From Candidatus Sulfotelmatobacter sp. (lineage in GTDB: Bacteria; Vulcanimicrobiota; Vulcanimicrobiia; Vulcanimicrobiales; Vulcanimicrobiaceae): 64,000 nt of DNA. The notes below the pieces were generated by a model, which ran no database searches, had not been told where the DNA came from, and saw only the letters and a program-made list of their open reading frames with translations. Position numbers and translations under genes: made by a program. This document shows, piece by piece, positions 9,297 to 16,883 of the stretch. The stretch's first letter is position 1; each line of letters begins with the position of its first letter. The stretch spans positions 1 through 64,000 of the forward strand of contig DATJRY010000005.1 in the NCBI GenBank assembly GCA_035504415.1, given 5' to 3'.

Positions 9297-9943
9297 GGGA
9301 GCGGCAGCAGCGACGTGGTCGTACCGCTCTCTTCGGGTTCGAGCGACGGCGTGCCCGACGTCACGACTTGGCGATAGGCGATCAGCCGGTTGGTGTTCTT
9401 GGCCAGATCCAGCTGCAGCTCGTAGCTGCGCTTGATGGCGTCGGTGAGATCGTCCGCGTCGAACGTGTAGCCGAAGCGGTGCAGGCTGCGCAGCAGCAGC
9501 TTGTTGATCGTGTCGAGCTGCGCGTAGGACTGCTGAATCTGCGCTCCCGTCTCCTTGTACGACGGATAGTTCGAGATGACGATCTCTCGTTTGAGTTTGG
9601 CCGTCTCGATCTCGGTACGCAGCGCGTCGAGCCGCACGCTCGACGGGTCGATGGCGAGGCCCTCGCGGATCGTCGCCAAGGCGTCGTCGAAGGTGCCGCG
9701 GCTATACTCGCTCTGCGCGAGGCCGGCGGCCGCCTCGACGAATCCGGTGCGCGCTTGCGGATTCTTCGGATCGACGCGCAGCGCCAGGCGATAGGCCAGC
9801 TCGGCGTCGCGCACGTCGCCCCGCTCGAGCGCCACGTCGCCCTGGTGAATCCGCGTATCCACGATCCAGCGCTCGATCGAACCCGCGCATCCCGCGGTAG
9901 AGATCAGCGCAACGATCGCGAGCGTTCTTTTAAGCCCGAACAT
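9293..9943 (-). CDS. TPR lipoprotein
   Basis: 216 residues. The N-terminus MFGLKRTLAIVALISTAGC is a lipoprotein signal with lipobox STAGC at Cys19. Residues 30-110 contain two tetratricopeptide-like units (GDVALERGDVRDAELAYRLA, and YSRGTFDDALATIREGLAID). The rest is helical with no recognised domain. The start overlaps the end of amj by 14 bases, and its stop is coupled to the DUF4239 gene. Probably a periplasm-facing scaffold; function unknown. Confidence 0.75.
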   Translation of the reverse strand: MFGLKRTLAIVALISTAGCAGSIERWIVDTRIHQGDVALERGDVRDAELAYRLALRVDPKNPQARTGFVEAAAGLAQSEYSRGTFDDALATIREGLAIDPSSVRLDALRTEIETAKLKREIVISNYPSYKETGAQIQQSYAQLDTINKLLLRSLHRFGYTFDADDLTDAIKRSYELQLDLAKNTNRLIAYRQVVTSGTPSLEPEESGTTTSLLPLP

Positions 9944-10829
9944 GATTGAAGAACCTCGCCGCCTCCTCGATCAGCCACGCCGACGGATAGAAGATCGCCT
10001 GGGAGAGCAGCGTCCCGAGGATCGCCGTCAGCGAAAGATAGAACACCATCGACCGGACTTCCTCGATGCTGCGCTTGCCGTGAATCGCCTGGTCGGTGAT
10101 CATCGACGACGTCGGGTCGACGAAGAGCGTAAAGGCGATCGTGCCGATGCCGTTGATGATGCCGGAGAGCCCGAGCGCCGTACGCGCCGCGTCGATGTCG
10201 AGCACGGAGGCATAGTACGAGGCTTGGACGCCGATCGCGTAGACTCCCGTAACGAGCACGTTGAAGATCAGCATGCGTTTGGGCAGCCCGCGCCAGTCGA
10301 AGCGCCGCAATGCGGCCGGCCCCGGAAGACGCTCGGCGCGGAGCACCTCCCACACGACGCGTGGATCCAGCAGGCGCGCCAGCGAGTGCGGAACCGAGCC
10401 GCGGTGCTCGAACGAGGCGATACCACGCCGGAAGAGATACGTGAACATCGGCAGCAGCAGCGCGAACGCCACCATTCCGGCGGTCCCCGCCAGGATCACG
10501 AAGCGCAGCTGTATCTCGAAGTTGTGCTGATAAGCCGCTACGCCGCTCGGATCGCCGGCGTCGCGCAGCACCCGAACGGCCTTCCCGGCGCCGTCCGAGA
10601 GCGGGCCGATCATCACCGCCGAGAAGAGGTTCGCGAGCCGCCCGCCGGTCATGAACAGGTTGAAGAGCGAGATCGAGGTCGCGATCCGCCGCGCCTGCAC
10701 GCCGGCCAGGCGCGCGGCGTAGGCGCCGATCGTGACCCCTTGCACGACGAACGTAATCGCCATCGCGCCCACCACGCGCCACGTCCAGAGAACGGGCACG
10801 CCCACGCGCAGGGCCGCGGCGCCGTGCAT
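9930..10829 (-). CDS. amj: Lipid II flippase Amj-like protein
   Basis: Polytopic protein of 299 residues from ATG 10829, or 277 from ATG 10763, which is closer to the known family length. The segment TIGAYAARLAGVQARRIATS followed by SLFNLFMTGGRLANLFSA matches the diagnostic start of the Amj (former DUF2837) family, and about six membrane helices follow. Amj is known as an alternative to MurJ for moving lipid II across the membrane in peptidoglycan synthesis. The gene follows the M16 peptidase by about 30 bases in a minus-strand operon. No murJ is visible here, so redundancy cannot be judged. Confidence 0.78.
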   Translation of the reverse strand: MHGAAALRVGVPVLWTWRVVGAMAITFVVQGVTIGAYAARLAGVQARRIATSISLFNLFMTGGRLANLFSAVMIGPLSDGAGKAVRVLRDAGDPSGVAAYQHNFEIQLRFVILAGTAGMVAFALLLPMFTYLFRRGIASFEHRGSVPHSLARLLDPRVVWEVLRAERLPGPAALRRFDWRGLPKRMLIFNVLVTGVYAIGVQASYYASVLDIDAARTALGLSGIINGIGTIAFTLFVDPTSSMITDQAIHGKRSIEEVRSMVFYLSLTAILGTLLSQAIFYPSAWLIEEAARFFNHVRA

Positions 10830-10857
10830 CGAGGGCGGCAGCACTAGTGAGGGGCCA

Positions 10858-12114
10858 CTACGCCGCGTCGCGATTCCAGGCGATCGCCGATTCGTCCACC
10901 GGACCGATGATGCACAAGCCGAGCTCTTCATCGCGCAGCAGCTCGTCAGCGAGCTCGCGCACTTCGTCGGCGGTCACGGCGTCGATGCGCTCCTCGATCT
11001 CCTCGGGCTCGACGTTCCGGCCGAGAGCGAACTCGTTGCGGCCCAGGCGAATCATGCGGCTCGAGGTCGACTCGAGCGAGAGCGTCAGGCTGCCTTTGAT
11101 GTGTTCTTTTGCGAGCGCGAGCTCTTCGTCGCCGACCGGCGTCTCGCGCAGCGTGCGGAACTGCTCGCCGATCACGTCGATGCATTCCTGAACGTTCTCG
11201 GGCGAGGTTCCGGCGTAGACGCCGAAGAGGCCGGCACGGCGGTAGCCGGCTTGAAAGGAGTAGACGGTGTAGACGAGCCCGCGCTTTTCGCGAATCTCCT
11301 GAAAGAGCCGGCTCGACATCCCGCCGCCGAGCACGGTGTCGAGCAGCGAGAGCGCGTAGCGCCGCTCGTCGCGCAGCGAGAGCCCCGGCGTACCGAGCAT
11401 GACGTACGCCTGTTCGGTCTCGTCGACGGTGACGTCGAGCGCCGGGGTGAAGCGCGGTCGCTCGGGCACCGGCGGCTGCGCCGGCCCCGCGAAGCCGGCG
11501 AAGGCCTCGGCGACCAGCGCGACGACGGCGTCGTGCTCCAGGTTGCCGGCGGCGGTGACGAACATCGTCGCCGGCGCGTAGCGGCTGGCGCGCCAGTCGA
11601 GCAGGTGCTCTCGCTCGAGCGCGCCGACGGTCTCGGCGAAGCCGATCGTCGGATCGCCCAGGTTCGCGCCGCGCCACAGCGTCCGGGTGAAGCGGTCGTG
11701 CAACACCTCGGAGGGCGCGTCGTCGTACATCCGGATCTCTTCGAGCACCACCTGACGCTCGCGCCGCACGTCTTCCGCGGCGAACAGCGCGCGCTGCAGC
11801 ATGTCGGCCAGCACGTCCAGCGCCAGCGGCAGATGCCGGTCGACGACGTGAGCGTAGAAGCAGGTCGTCTCCTTGTCGGTCATCGCGTTGAGCTCGCCGC
11901 CGACCGCGTCCATCTGCTCGGCGATGTCGCGCGCCGTACGGCGCGGCGTTCCTTTGAAGACCATGTGCTCGAGCAGGTGCGAGACACCGCGCCGCTCGGC
12001 CGGCTCGGTCGCCGAGCCGACATCGCACCAGATGCCGATCGTCGCCGAGCGCACGTGCGGCATCGCTTCGGTCAGCACGGGCAGACCGCTCGGGAGGGTG
12101 GAAATCCGGATCAT
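10858..12114 (-). CDS. M16-family zinc peptidase (processing-peptidase type)
   Basis: 418 residues. The inverted zinc motif HLLEH (His46, Glu49, His50) lies in RRGVSHLLEHMVFKGT, and ELNAMTDKETTCFYAHV carries the conserved second region. The C-terminal inactive-like half contains GGGMSSRLFQEIREKRGLVY, the R/Y substrate-binding motif. This is the standard PqqL/YmxG-type architecture, in which a zinc endopeptidase degrades or trims short peptides. No signal peptide is seen, so it is probably cytoplasmic. ATG 12114 overlaps the upstream stop (ATGA). Confidence 0.92.
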   Translation of the reverse strand: MIRISTLPSGLPVLTEAMPHVRSATIGIWCDVGSATEPAERRGVSHLLEHMVFKGTPRRTARDIAEQMDAVGGELNAMTDKETTCFYAHVVDRHLPLALDVLADMLQRALFAAEDVRRERQVVLEEIRMYDDAPSEVLHDRFTRTLWRGANLGDPTIGFAETVGALEREHLLDWRASRYAPATMFVTAAGNLEHDAVVALVAEAFAGFAGPAQPPVPERPRFTPALDVTVDETEQAYVMLGTPGLSLRDERRYALSLLDTVLGGGMSSRLFQEIREKRGLVYTVYSFQAGYRRAGLFGVYAGTSPENVQECIDVIGEQFRTLRETPVGDEELALAKEHIKGSLTLSLESTSSRMIRLGRNEFALGRNVEPEEIEERIDAVTADEVRELADELLRDEELGLCIIGPVDESAIAWNRDAA

Positions 12115-12650
12115 CCGTCGGTCCCCTTCGACAGCGACGCCCGGAAGGCCGGGTCCCAAAAGACGCCCTGCCCGGAGCGCAGCCGCGCCGCGACGGTGGC
12201 CCGCCCGGCGCGGGGGACGGTGATCGAGAAGACGTTGGCCGAGGTCGGCTGCGCGTAGTCGCCGCTGACGACCTCGCCGCGATGAGCCGTCAAGGGGACG
12301 GTCGCCCAACAGTCGATCTCGTCGGCGCTCGGCTCGGCGGCATAGGCGCCGGCCAGCAGCGCGCTCACCTCGGCGTCCCAGCTCGCCAGGTCCAAGCGCC
12401 GGTGGAACTTGACGCCGCTGAGGATCAGCCCGCAGTCCAGGTGCGGCCCGACCCGCTCGCAGCGTACTTCGAGCAGCTGCGCCGCCGGCGGACGAACCAG
12501 CAAGGCCGCGGCGATGCGGCGCGCCGCGCCCAGGTCGGTTCCCTTCGCGCGGGCCAGCACGCGCGGATCGTCGACCGCACGCGCCGCGCACGGCACGAGC
12601 GCCAGCAGCAGCGCTACCGCAAGCGCGGCGGAGCGCAGCGCAGCGAGCAC
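12111..12650 (-). CDS. Predicted secreted protein of unknown function
   Basis: About 179 residues from GTG 12650, chosen because it gives a clean signal peptide (LAALRSAALAVALLLALVPC, then AARA) and avoids overlap with proS. The mature part has two cysteines (VRCERVGPHLDCGL) that may pair, plus beta-rich sequence. I recognise no family. It sits between proS and the M16 peptidase and is coupled to the latter by ATGA. A start upstream at 12722 inside proS is possible but would bury the signal. Confidence 0.6.
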   Translation of the reverse strand: MLAALRSAALAVALLLALVPCAARAVDDPRVLARAKGTDLGAARRIAAALLVRPPAAQLLEVRCERVGPHLDCGLILSGVKFHRRLDLASWDAEVSALLAGAYAAEPSADEIDCWATVPLTAHRGEVVSGDYAQPTSANVFSITVPRAGRATVAARLRSGQGVFWDPAFRASLSKGTDG

Positions 12651-12678
12651 CGCGACGGGTTCGCCGAAGGCGAAGCCA

Positions 12679-14112
12679 CTAATACGATTGGGCGAAATAG
12701 GCCTGGTACCGGGCCGGCTCACCGCACGGAACGCACGTGGGCGCGCGCGCGGGCTCGCGCAGGTTGCGGGTGGTCGCGCCGGTGGCCTCCTTCACTGCCG
12801 CCTCGCAGGCCGGATCGCCGCACCACGGGACGTCGATCATCCCGGCGCGCTCGCGCAAGAGCCGGAAGAACTCGTCGCGGTCGAGCGTCGCGATCGTGTG
12901 ATCCTGCAAGAACGTCTTGGCCTGCGCGAACAGGTTGTGCTGGATCTGCTCGAGCACGGTCGGGATGAAAGCGACGACCTGGTCGAGCGGAACCTGCTGC
13001 TTCTGCCCGTCTTCCTTGACCGCTTTGTCGCGGCGCACGAGGGTGACGACCCCCGCGTCGAGATCGCGATTGCCGAGCTCCAGGCGGATCGGTACGCCGC
13101 GCATGTCCCACTCGTTGAACTTGTACCCCGGCGACTGCCCCGGCCGATCGTCGAGCTTCACCCGCAAGCCCGCGTCCTTGCAGCGCCCGAACAGCTCGCG
13201 CGCGGCCGCGTCGAGCGCGGTCGTGTCGCCGCGCGGGATCGGCACGATGACGACTTCGGTCGGCGCCATCTTCGGCGGGATGCGCAGGCCGCGATCGTCG
13301 CCGTGCGTCATGATGAGCGCGCCGAGCATGCGCCACGACATCCCCCACGAGGTCGTCCAGCAGAACTGCTCGGTTTGGTCTTCGGCGCTGTACGTGATGT
13401 CGTACGCGCGCGCGAAGTTCTGTCCCAGCTCGTGCGAGGTCGCCGACTGGAGCGCGCGCCCGTCGGGCATCAGCGCCTCGATCGAGAACGTGTGGTTCGC
13501 GCCGGCGAAGCGTTCCGCCGCCGACTTCTCACCCTTGTAGACGGGGACGGCGCAAACGTCTTCGGCCACCTCACGGTACACCTCGAGCATGCGCGCCACT
13601 TCTTCCGCCGCTTCTTGCTCGCTGGCATGCGCGGTGTGGCCCTCCTGCCACAGGAACTCGGCGGTGCGCAAGAACGGGCGCGTGCGCTTCTCCCAGCGCA
13701 TGACGTTGGCCCACTGGTTGATCAGCACCGGCAGGTCGCGGTACGACTGGATCCACTCCGCGTACATCACGCCGATGATGACTTCCGAGGTCGGCCGGAT
13801 GGCGAGCCGCTCGGTCAGCTTCTCGTTGCCGCCTTCGGTGACCCAAGCGACTTCGGGCGCGAAGCCCTCGACGTGTTCCGCCTCGCGCACGAGCAAATGC
13901 TCGGGGATCAGCAGCGGGAAGTACGCGTTCTCGTGGCCCGTCTCTTTGAAGCGGCGATCGAGCTCGGCTTGCAGCCGCTCCCACAAGCCGTAGCCGTACG
14001 GTCGCAGGACCAGGCATCCGCGCACCGGCGCTTGGGAGACCAGCTCGGCACGGTAACAGGTGGCCTGATACCACTCGGAGAGATCGTCGGCTTTGGGCGG
14101 GATGCGTTCCAT
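12679..14112 (-). CDS. proS: Prolyl-tRNA synthetase, archaeal/eukaryotic type
   Basis: 477 residues. Class II motifs are visible: RPYGYGLWERLQ, then RPTSEVIIG and WEKRTRPFLRTAEFLWQEGH (motif 2), with GLRIPPKMAP near motif 3. There is no insertion domain. The protein ends with a zinc-type C-terminal domain (CGDPACEAAVK, then CVPCGEPARYQAYFAQSY), characteristic of the ProS type 3 lineage whose terminal tyrosine reaches the active site. It charges tRNA-Pro with proline. ATG 14112 or TTG 14118 is the start. It heads the proS-secreted protein-M16-amj operon. Confidence 0.95.
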   Translation of the reverse strand: MERIPPKADDLSEWYQATCYRAELVSQAPVRGCLVLRPYGYGLWERLQAELDRRFKETGHENAYFPLLIPEHLLVREAEHVEGFAPEVAWVTEGGNEKLTERLAIRPTSEVIIGVMYAEWIQSYRDLPVLINQWANVMRWEKRTRPFLRTAEFLWQEGHTAHASEQEAAEEVARMLEVYREVAEDVCAVPVYKGEKSAAERFAGANHTFSIEALMPDGRALQSATSHELGQNFARAYDITYSAEDQTEQFCWTTSWGMSWRMLGALIMTHGDDRGLRIPPKMAPTEVVIVPIPRGDTTALDAAARELFGRCKDAGLRVKLDDRPGQSPGYKFNEWDMRGVPIRLELGNRDLDAGVVTLVRRDKAVKEDGQKQQVPLDQVVAFIPTVLEQIQHNLFAQAKTFLQDHTIATLDRDEFFRLLRERAGMIDVPWCGDPACEAAVKEATGATTRNLREPARAPTCVPCGEPARYQAYFAQSY

Positions 14113-14171
14113 GACCAAACGCCCCGGGTTCGCGCAGGTCGGCGACCGTCCTCTCCGAAGCTCGCGGGGCG

Positions 14172-14795
14172 ATGCCGAAGCTCACCCGGATCTACACCCG
14201 CACCGGCGACGACGGCACGACCGGCCTGGTCGGCGGACAGCGCGTCAAGAAGAGCGCGCCGCGCATCGAAGCCTACGGCACCATCGACGAGCTCTCGTCG
14301 GCGATCGGCCTCGCGCGCACGGCGCTGGCGGACGTGCGCCGCACGCGCCCGGTGCAGGACCTGGCGCGCGCGCACGCCGTGGCCGAGGAGCTTGACGGCT
14401 GGCTGGCCTGGACGCAGGACGCCCTCTTCAACCTCGGCAGCGACCTGGCGACGCTCCCGGCCGACCGCTGGGAAGGGATGCCGCTGATCGTCTCGTCCGA
14501 CGCGCAGGCGCTCGAACGCGCCATCGATCGCGCCCAAACGGACCTCGAGCCCCTCGATACGTTCATCCTGCCCGGCGGCTCGTTGCCGGGCGCGTTCCTG
14601 CACCTGGCGCGCACCGTCTGCCGCCGCGCGGAGCGGCTGCTGGTGATGCTGCGCGAGGACGAGACGGTCTCGTCAGACGCGGTGCGCTACGTCAATCGCC
14701 TCTCGGACGCGCTGTTCGTGTGGTCGCGCTGGATCAACCACGCGCTCGACCAACCCGAGCACCGCTGGAATCCGAACACCGCGCCGCCGGGCTGA
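14172..14795 (+). CDS. pduO: Cob(I)alamin adenosyltransferase, PduO type
   Basis: 207 residues. The ATP-binding start is YTRTGDDGTTGLVGGQRVKK, followed by YGTIDELSSAIGLAR and, near the C-terminus, HLARTVCRRAERLLV and YVNRLSDALFVWSRW, all signatures of the PduO/MMAB family. It transfers adenosyl from ATP to cob(I)alamin to form adenosylcobalamin. It is monocistronic, divergent from proS and nearly touching the convergent NUDIX gene. No B12-dependent enzyme is seen in the window. Confidence 0.95.
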   Translation: MPKLTRIYTRTGDDGTTGLVGGQRVKKSAPRIEAYGTIDELSSAIGLARTALADVRRTRPVQDLARAHAVAEELDGWLAWTQDALFNLGSDLATLPADRWEGMPLIVSSDAQALERAIDRAQTDLEPLDTFILPGGSLPGAFLHLARTVCRRAERLLVMLREDETVSSDAVRYVNRLSDALFVWSRWINHALDQPEHRWNPNTAPPG

Positions 14796-14808
14796 CGAAC
14801 CCGCGCGG

Positions 14809-15420
14809 TCAGCCGCGCAGCACGCGCGCCGCACGCAGCAGCGCCAGCGCCGTCACGGTGTCGTCGAGACGACCGTCGGCGCAGGCAGCGAGCGCATCGT
14901 CGAACGGCATGCGCACGATGGCGATCTGTTCAACCGCTTCCGGCGGCAGCGGCGCCGCCGTGAGCTCGCGCGCGAGAAACAGCGCGACGGGATCCTGCAC
15001 GAGCGAGGGAATCTCGTAGGCCTCGCCGAGGACGTCCCAGCGCGCGGCGACGACGCCCGCCTCTTCGCGCACCTCGCGCACCGCACACGCCTGCGCGTCC
15101 TCGCCGGGGTGGCGGCCGCCTTTGATCACCTCGAGCACCTCGCGGTCGAGTGCGAAGCGCGCCTGTCGCGCCAGCAGCACGTCGGTGCCGTCGAGCACCA
15201 CCACCGCGCACGCCGGCGGCGTGATGATGAGCCCGTGCTCGCCCGGCACGCCGGTCGGATGGACGATCGCGTGCGCTTCGAAGCGCACCCACGGATTTTC
15301 GTAGACCACGCGGTGCGCGGTGCGCCGGTAGCCGGTCGAATGGTTCACGACCGGCGTCTTCTTCGCGGTGCCATGTTCTTCGTTGTCGGCTCGAGCCGCG
15401 CGCTTGGCAACATTGCGCAC
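14809..15420 (-). CDS. NUDIX hydrolase, ADP-ribose pyrophosphatase-like
   Basis: About 203 residues from GTG 15420. The Nudix box GGRHPGEDAQACAVREVREE continues AG, fitting GX5EX7REUXEEXGU exactly. The preceding beta strands (ENPWVRFEAHAIVHPTG, ACAVVVLDGTDVLLARQARF) and the segment after the box resemble ADP-ribose/NDP-sugar pyrophosphatases. The N-terminal 30 residues are basic and may not be translated; GTG at about residue 26 is an alternative start. It is divergent from the STAS gene. Confidence 0.85.
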   Translation of the reverse strand: MRNVAKRAARADNEEHGTAKKTPVVNHSTGYRRTAHRVVYENPWVRFEAHAIVHPTGVPGEHGLIITPPACAVVVLDGTDVLLARQARFALDREVLEVIKGGRHPGEDAQACAVREVREEAGVVAARWDVLGEAYEIPSLVQDPVALFLARELTAAPLPPEAVEQIAIVRMPFDDALAACADGRLDDTVTALALLRAARVLRG

Positions 15421-15433
15421 GCTCGCTTATGCT
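15404..15433 (+). promoter_or_regulatory. Candidate sigma70-type promoter for the STAS gene
   Basis: TTGGCA (15404-15409) and TATGCT (15428-15433) are separated by 18 bases, upstream of the STAS gene. A short perfect hairpin (GTACGC, TG, GCGTAC; 15457-15470) lies in the predicted leader. Confidence 0.4.
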
Positions 15434-15501
15434 CGGCTCGCGCGCACGAGGAGAACGTACGCTGGCGTACCGAAGGTCGGCGTAATCTCAGTATTCATGG
15501 C

Positions 15502-15861
15502 ATGCACGCGGGTATGCAGACTTCCGACGAGACCGTGCACAACGACTTTCAAGTACTCTCCTTTCGCGGCGACCTCGACATCTCGCGCTACCCCGAGTTC
15601 CGAGCGGCCTTCACGGACGTCGGGCACGCGGCGCCGGTTCTCGTCGATCTCACCGAGGCGACGAGCGTCGACTCCACCTTCCTTTCCGAGCTGCTGCTGT
15701 TCAAGCGGCGCCGCCACGGATCGGTCGCGATCGTGATCGCGCCGGCCGGATCGGTTCCGCGCATCTTCGCGCTCGCCAACATCGGCGAGCGAGTCGGCGT
15801 GTTTCGCACGCGCGAAGAAGCGATCGACTTCCTGTTCGAGCGCTCCCCCGACGTGACGTAG
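15502..15861 (+). CDS. STAS-domain protein, anti-sigma factor antagonist-like
   Basis: 119 residues from ATG 15502, or 115 from ATG 15514. The fold pattern matches STAS proteins: a first strand FQVLSFRGDLDISRYPEFR, then VLVDLTEATSVDSTFLSELL, where the Ser/Thr of DST sits at the usual phosphorylation site of SpoIIAA/RsbV-type antagonists, and a final segment FALANIGERVGVFRTREEAI. Such proteins bind anti-sigma kinases to release a sigma factor. No kinase or phosphatase partner is adjacent, so the partner is unknown. Confidence 0.82.
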   Translation: MHAGMQTSDETVHNDFQVLSFRGDLDISRYPEFRAAFTDVGHAAPVLVDLTEATSVDSTFLSELLLFKRRRHGSVAIVIAPAGSVPRIFALANIGERVGVFRTREEAIDFLFERSPDVT

Positions 15862-15866
15862 CGGCG

Positions 15867-16790
15867 CTACGCGGCGATCGCGTCGGCCAGCTCGTCCAGC
15901 ACCAGACAGATTCGGCGCGCGATCAACAGCTGCGCGAGCGCCAACGGGTGCGAGATGCGCTCGCGCGCGCCGTCGCTGAACCGGCCGACGCCGTCGACGT
16001 CCAAGCCGGCATGGCGCCACCCGAGATGGCCGACGATCTCGGCGCGGACGGCCCGCGCCGTCTCGTCGTCGATGTCGCCGTCGAGCTCGATGACGGTGGT
16101 CGGATAGGATCCTTCACCCTCGCTGGTCTGCCGCAGATGCGTCGAACGGCTGGCGAAGTGCGCGTAGTCGAGCGGACGAAAGCGCGGGCCCTTGACGATC
16201 TGCGCGTCGAGCCGCGCGTTGTCGACCTCGGGCGCGCAGCGCGAGAAGCGCACGCGCAGGTCCGCGTGCGCTTGCTGCGGACTGATGTGGGCGTCGATGT
16301 CCGCTTGGCGGCGGGCGATCTCGGCGCGCACGCCCGGTTCGGTGTAGCCGCGCTGCGCGAGGTCACGTTGGATCTTCCACGCGATCTTGAGCTCGAGCTG
16401 CGGATCGAGCCAGACCGAGACGTCGAACAACGAACGCAGGGTGCGCGTGTAGAGCGGGAAGAGTCCGTGCACGATCACGATCGGTTTGGCCTCCAACCGC
16501 TCGCGCGCCCCGAAGGTCCCGTCGCGATGGTCGTAGACCGGTTTCTCGATCGTCTGCCCGTGGGCGATCCGCCACAGATCTTCTTCCATCGTCGCGAAGT
16601 CGTTGGCGCGCGGGTTGAGCGCGGTCAAGCCGACGGCCGCCCGCTGGGCGCGATCGAGGCTGTGGTAGTCGTCCAAGCAGACCTCGGCGATCCGCTCGGG
16701 GCCGAAGATCGCGTGCAAGCCCGCGCAGAGCGTCGTCTTGCCGGTGCCGGAATCGCCGCCGACGGCGACCATGATCGGTCGGTGCATCAC
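15867..16790 (-). CDS. Phosphoribulokinase-family protein, Walker B Glu replaced by His
   Basis: 307 residues from GTG 16790. The phosphoribulokinase hallmarks are present: P-loop GGDSGTGKTT (residues 11-20), CLDDYHSLDRAQRAAVGLTA, NPRANDF, KPVYDHRDGTF and IAWKIQRDLAQRG. The usual VIEGLHPL reads VIVHGLFPL here, so the Walker B glutamate is His108 and the following His is Phe. The family phosphorylates ribulose-5-phosphate for RuBisCO; whether this copy does so is open. The GTG start is supported because the related 114-residue gene at 19470-19814 has the same start and the same upstream motifs at identical distances. No RuBisCO gene is in the window. Confidence 0.82.
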   Translation of the reverse strand: MMHRPIMVAVGGDSGTGKTTLCAGLHAIFGPERIAEVCLDDYHSLDRAQRAAVGLTALNPRANDFATMEEDLWRIAHGQTIEKPVYDHRDGTFGARERLEAKPIVIVHGLFPLYTRTLRSLFDVSVWLDPQLELKIAWKIQRDLAQRGYTEPGVRAEIARRQADIDAHISPQQAHADLRVRFSRCAPEVDNARLDAQIVKGPRFRPLDYAHFASRSTHLRQTSEGEGSYPTTVIELDGDIDDETARAVRAEIVGHLGWRHAGLDVDGVGRFSDGARERISHPLALAQLLIARRICLVLDELADAIAA

Positions 16791-16799
16791 GAGCCTAGC

Positions 16800-16855
16800 C
16801 TACCGGCCGGCGCCGTGCTCGTCTCGCCGGCCACCCCGAACTGCGCGAAACGGCC
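16800..16855 (-). promoter_or_regulatory. Upstream element shared with the pseudo-phosphoribulokinase gene
   Basis: Three blocks recur upstream of both genes: CTACCG (16800-16805), CGTCTCGCCG (16820-16829) and TGCGCGAAACGGCC (16842-16855), written on the plus strand. The first two lie 10 and 30 bases from the GTG, exactly as at 19824-19870. This could be a duplicated promoter or operator. Confidence 0.55.
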
Positions 16856-16883
16856 CGCGACCTGCGCGGAATCCGCCGCGGAC

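Noticed and set aside
15867-16790. Uridine kinase
   Set aside because: DDYHSLDR, NPRANDF, KPVYDH and WKIQRD are phosphoribulokinase-specific and not uridine kinase patterns.
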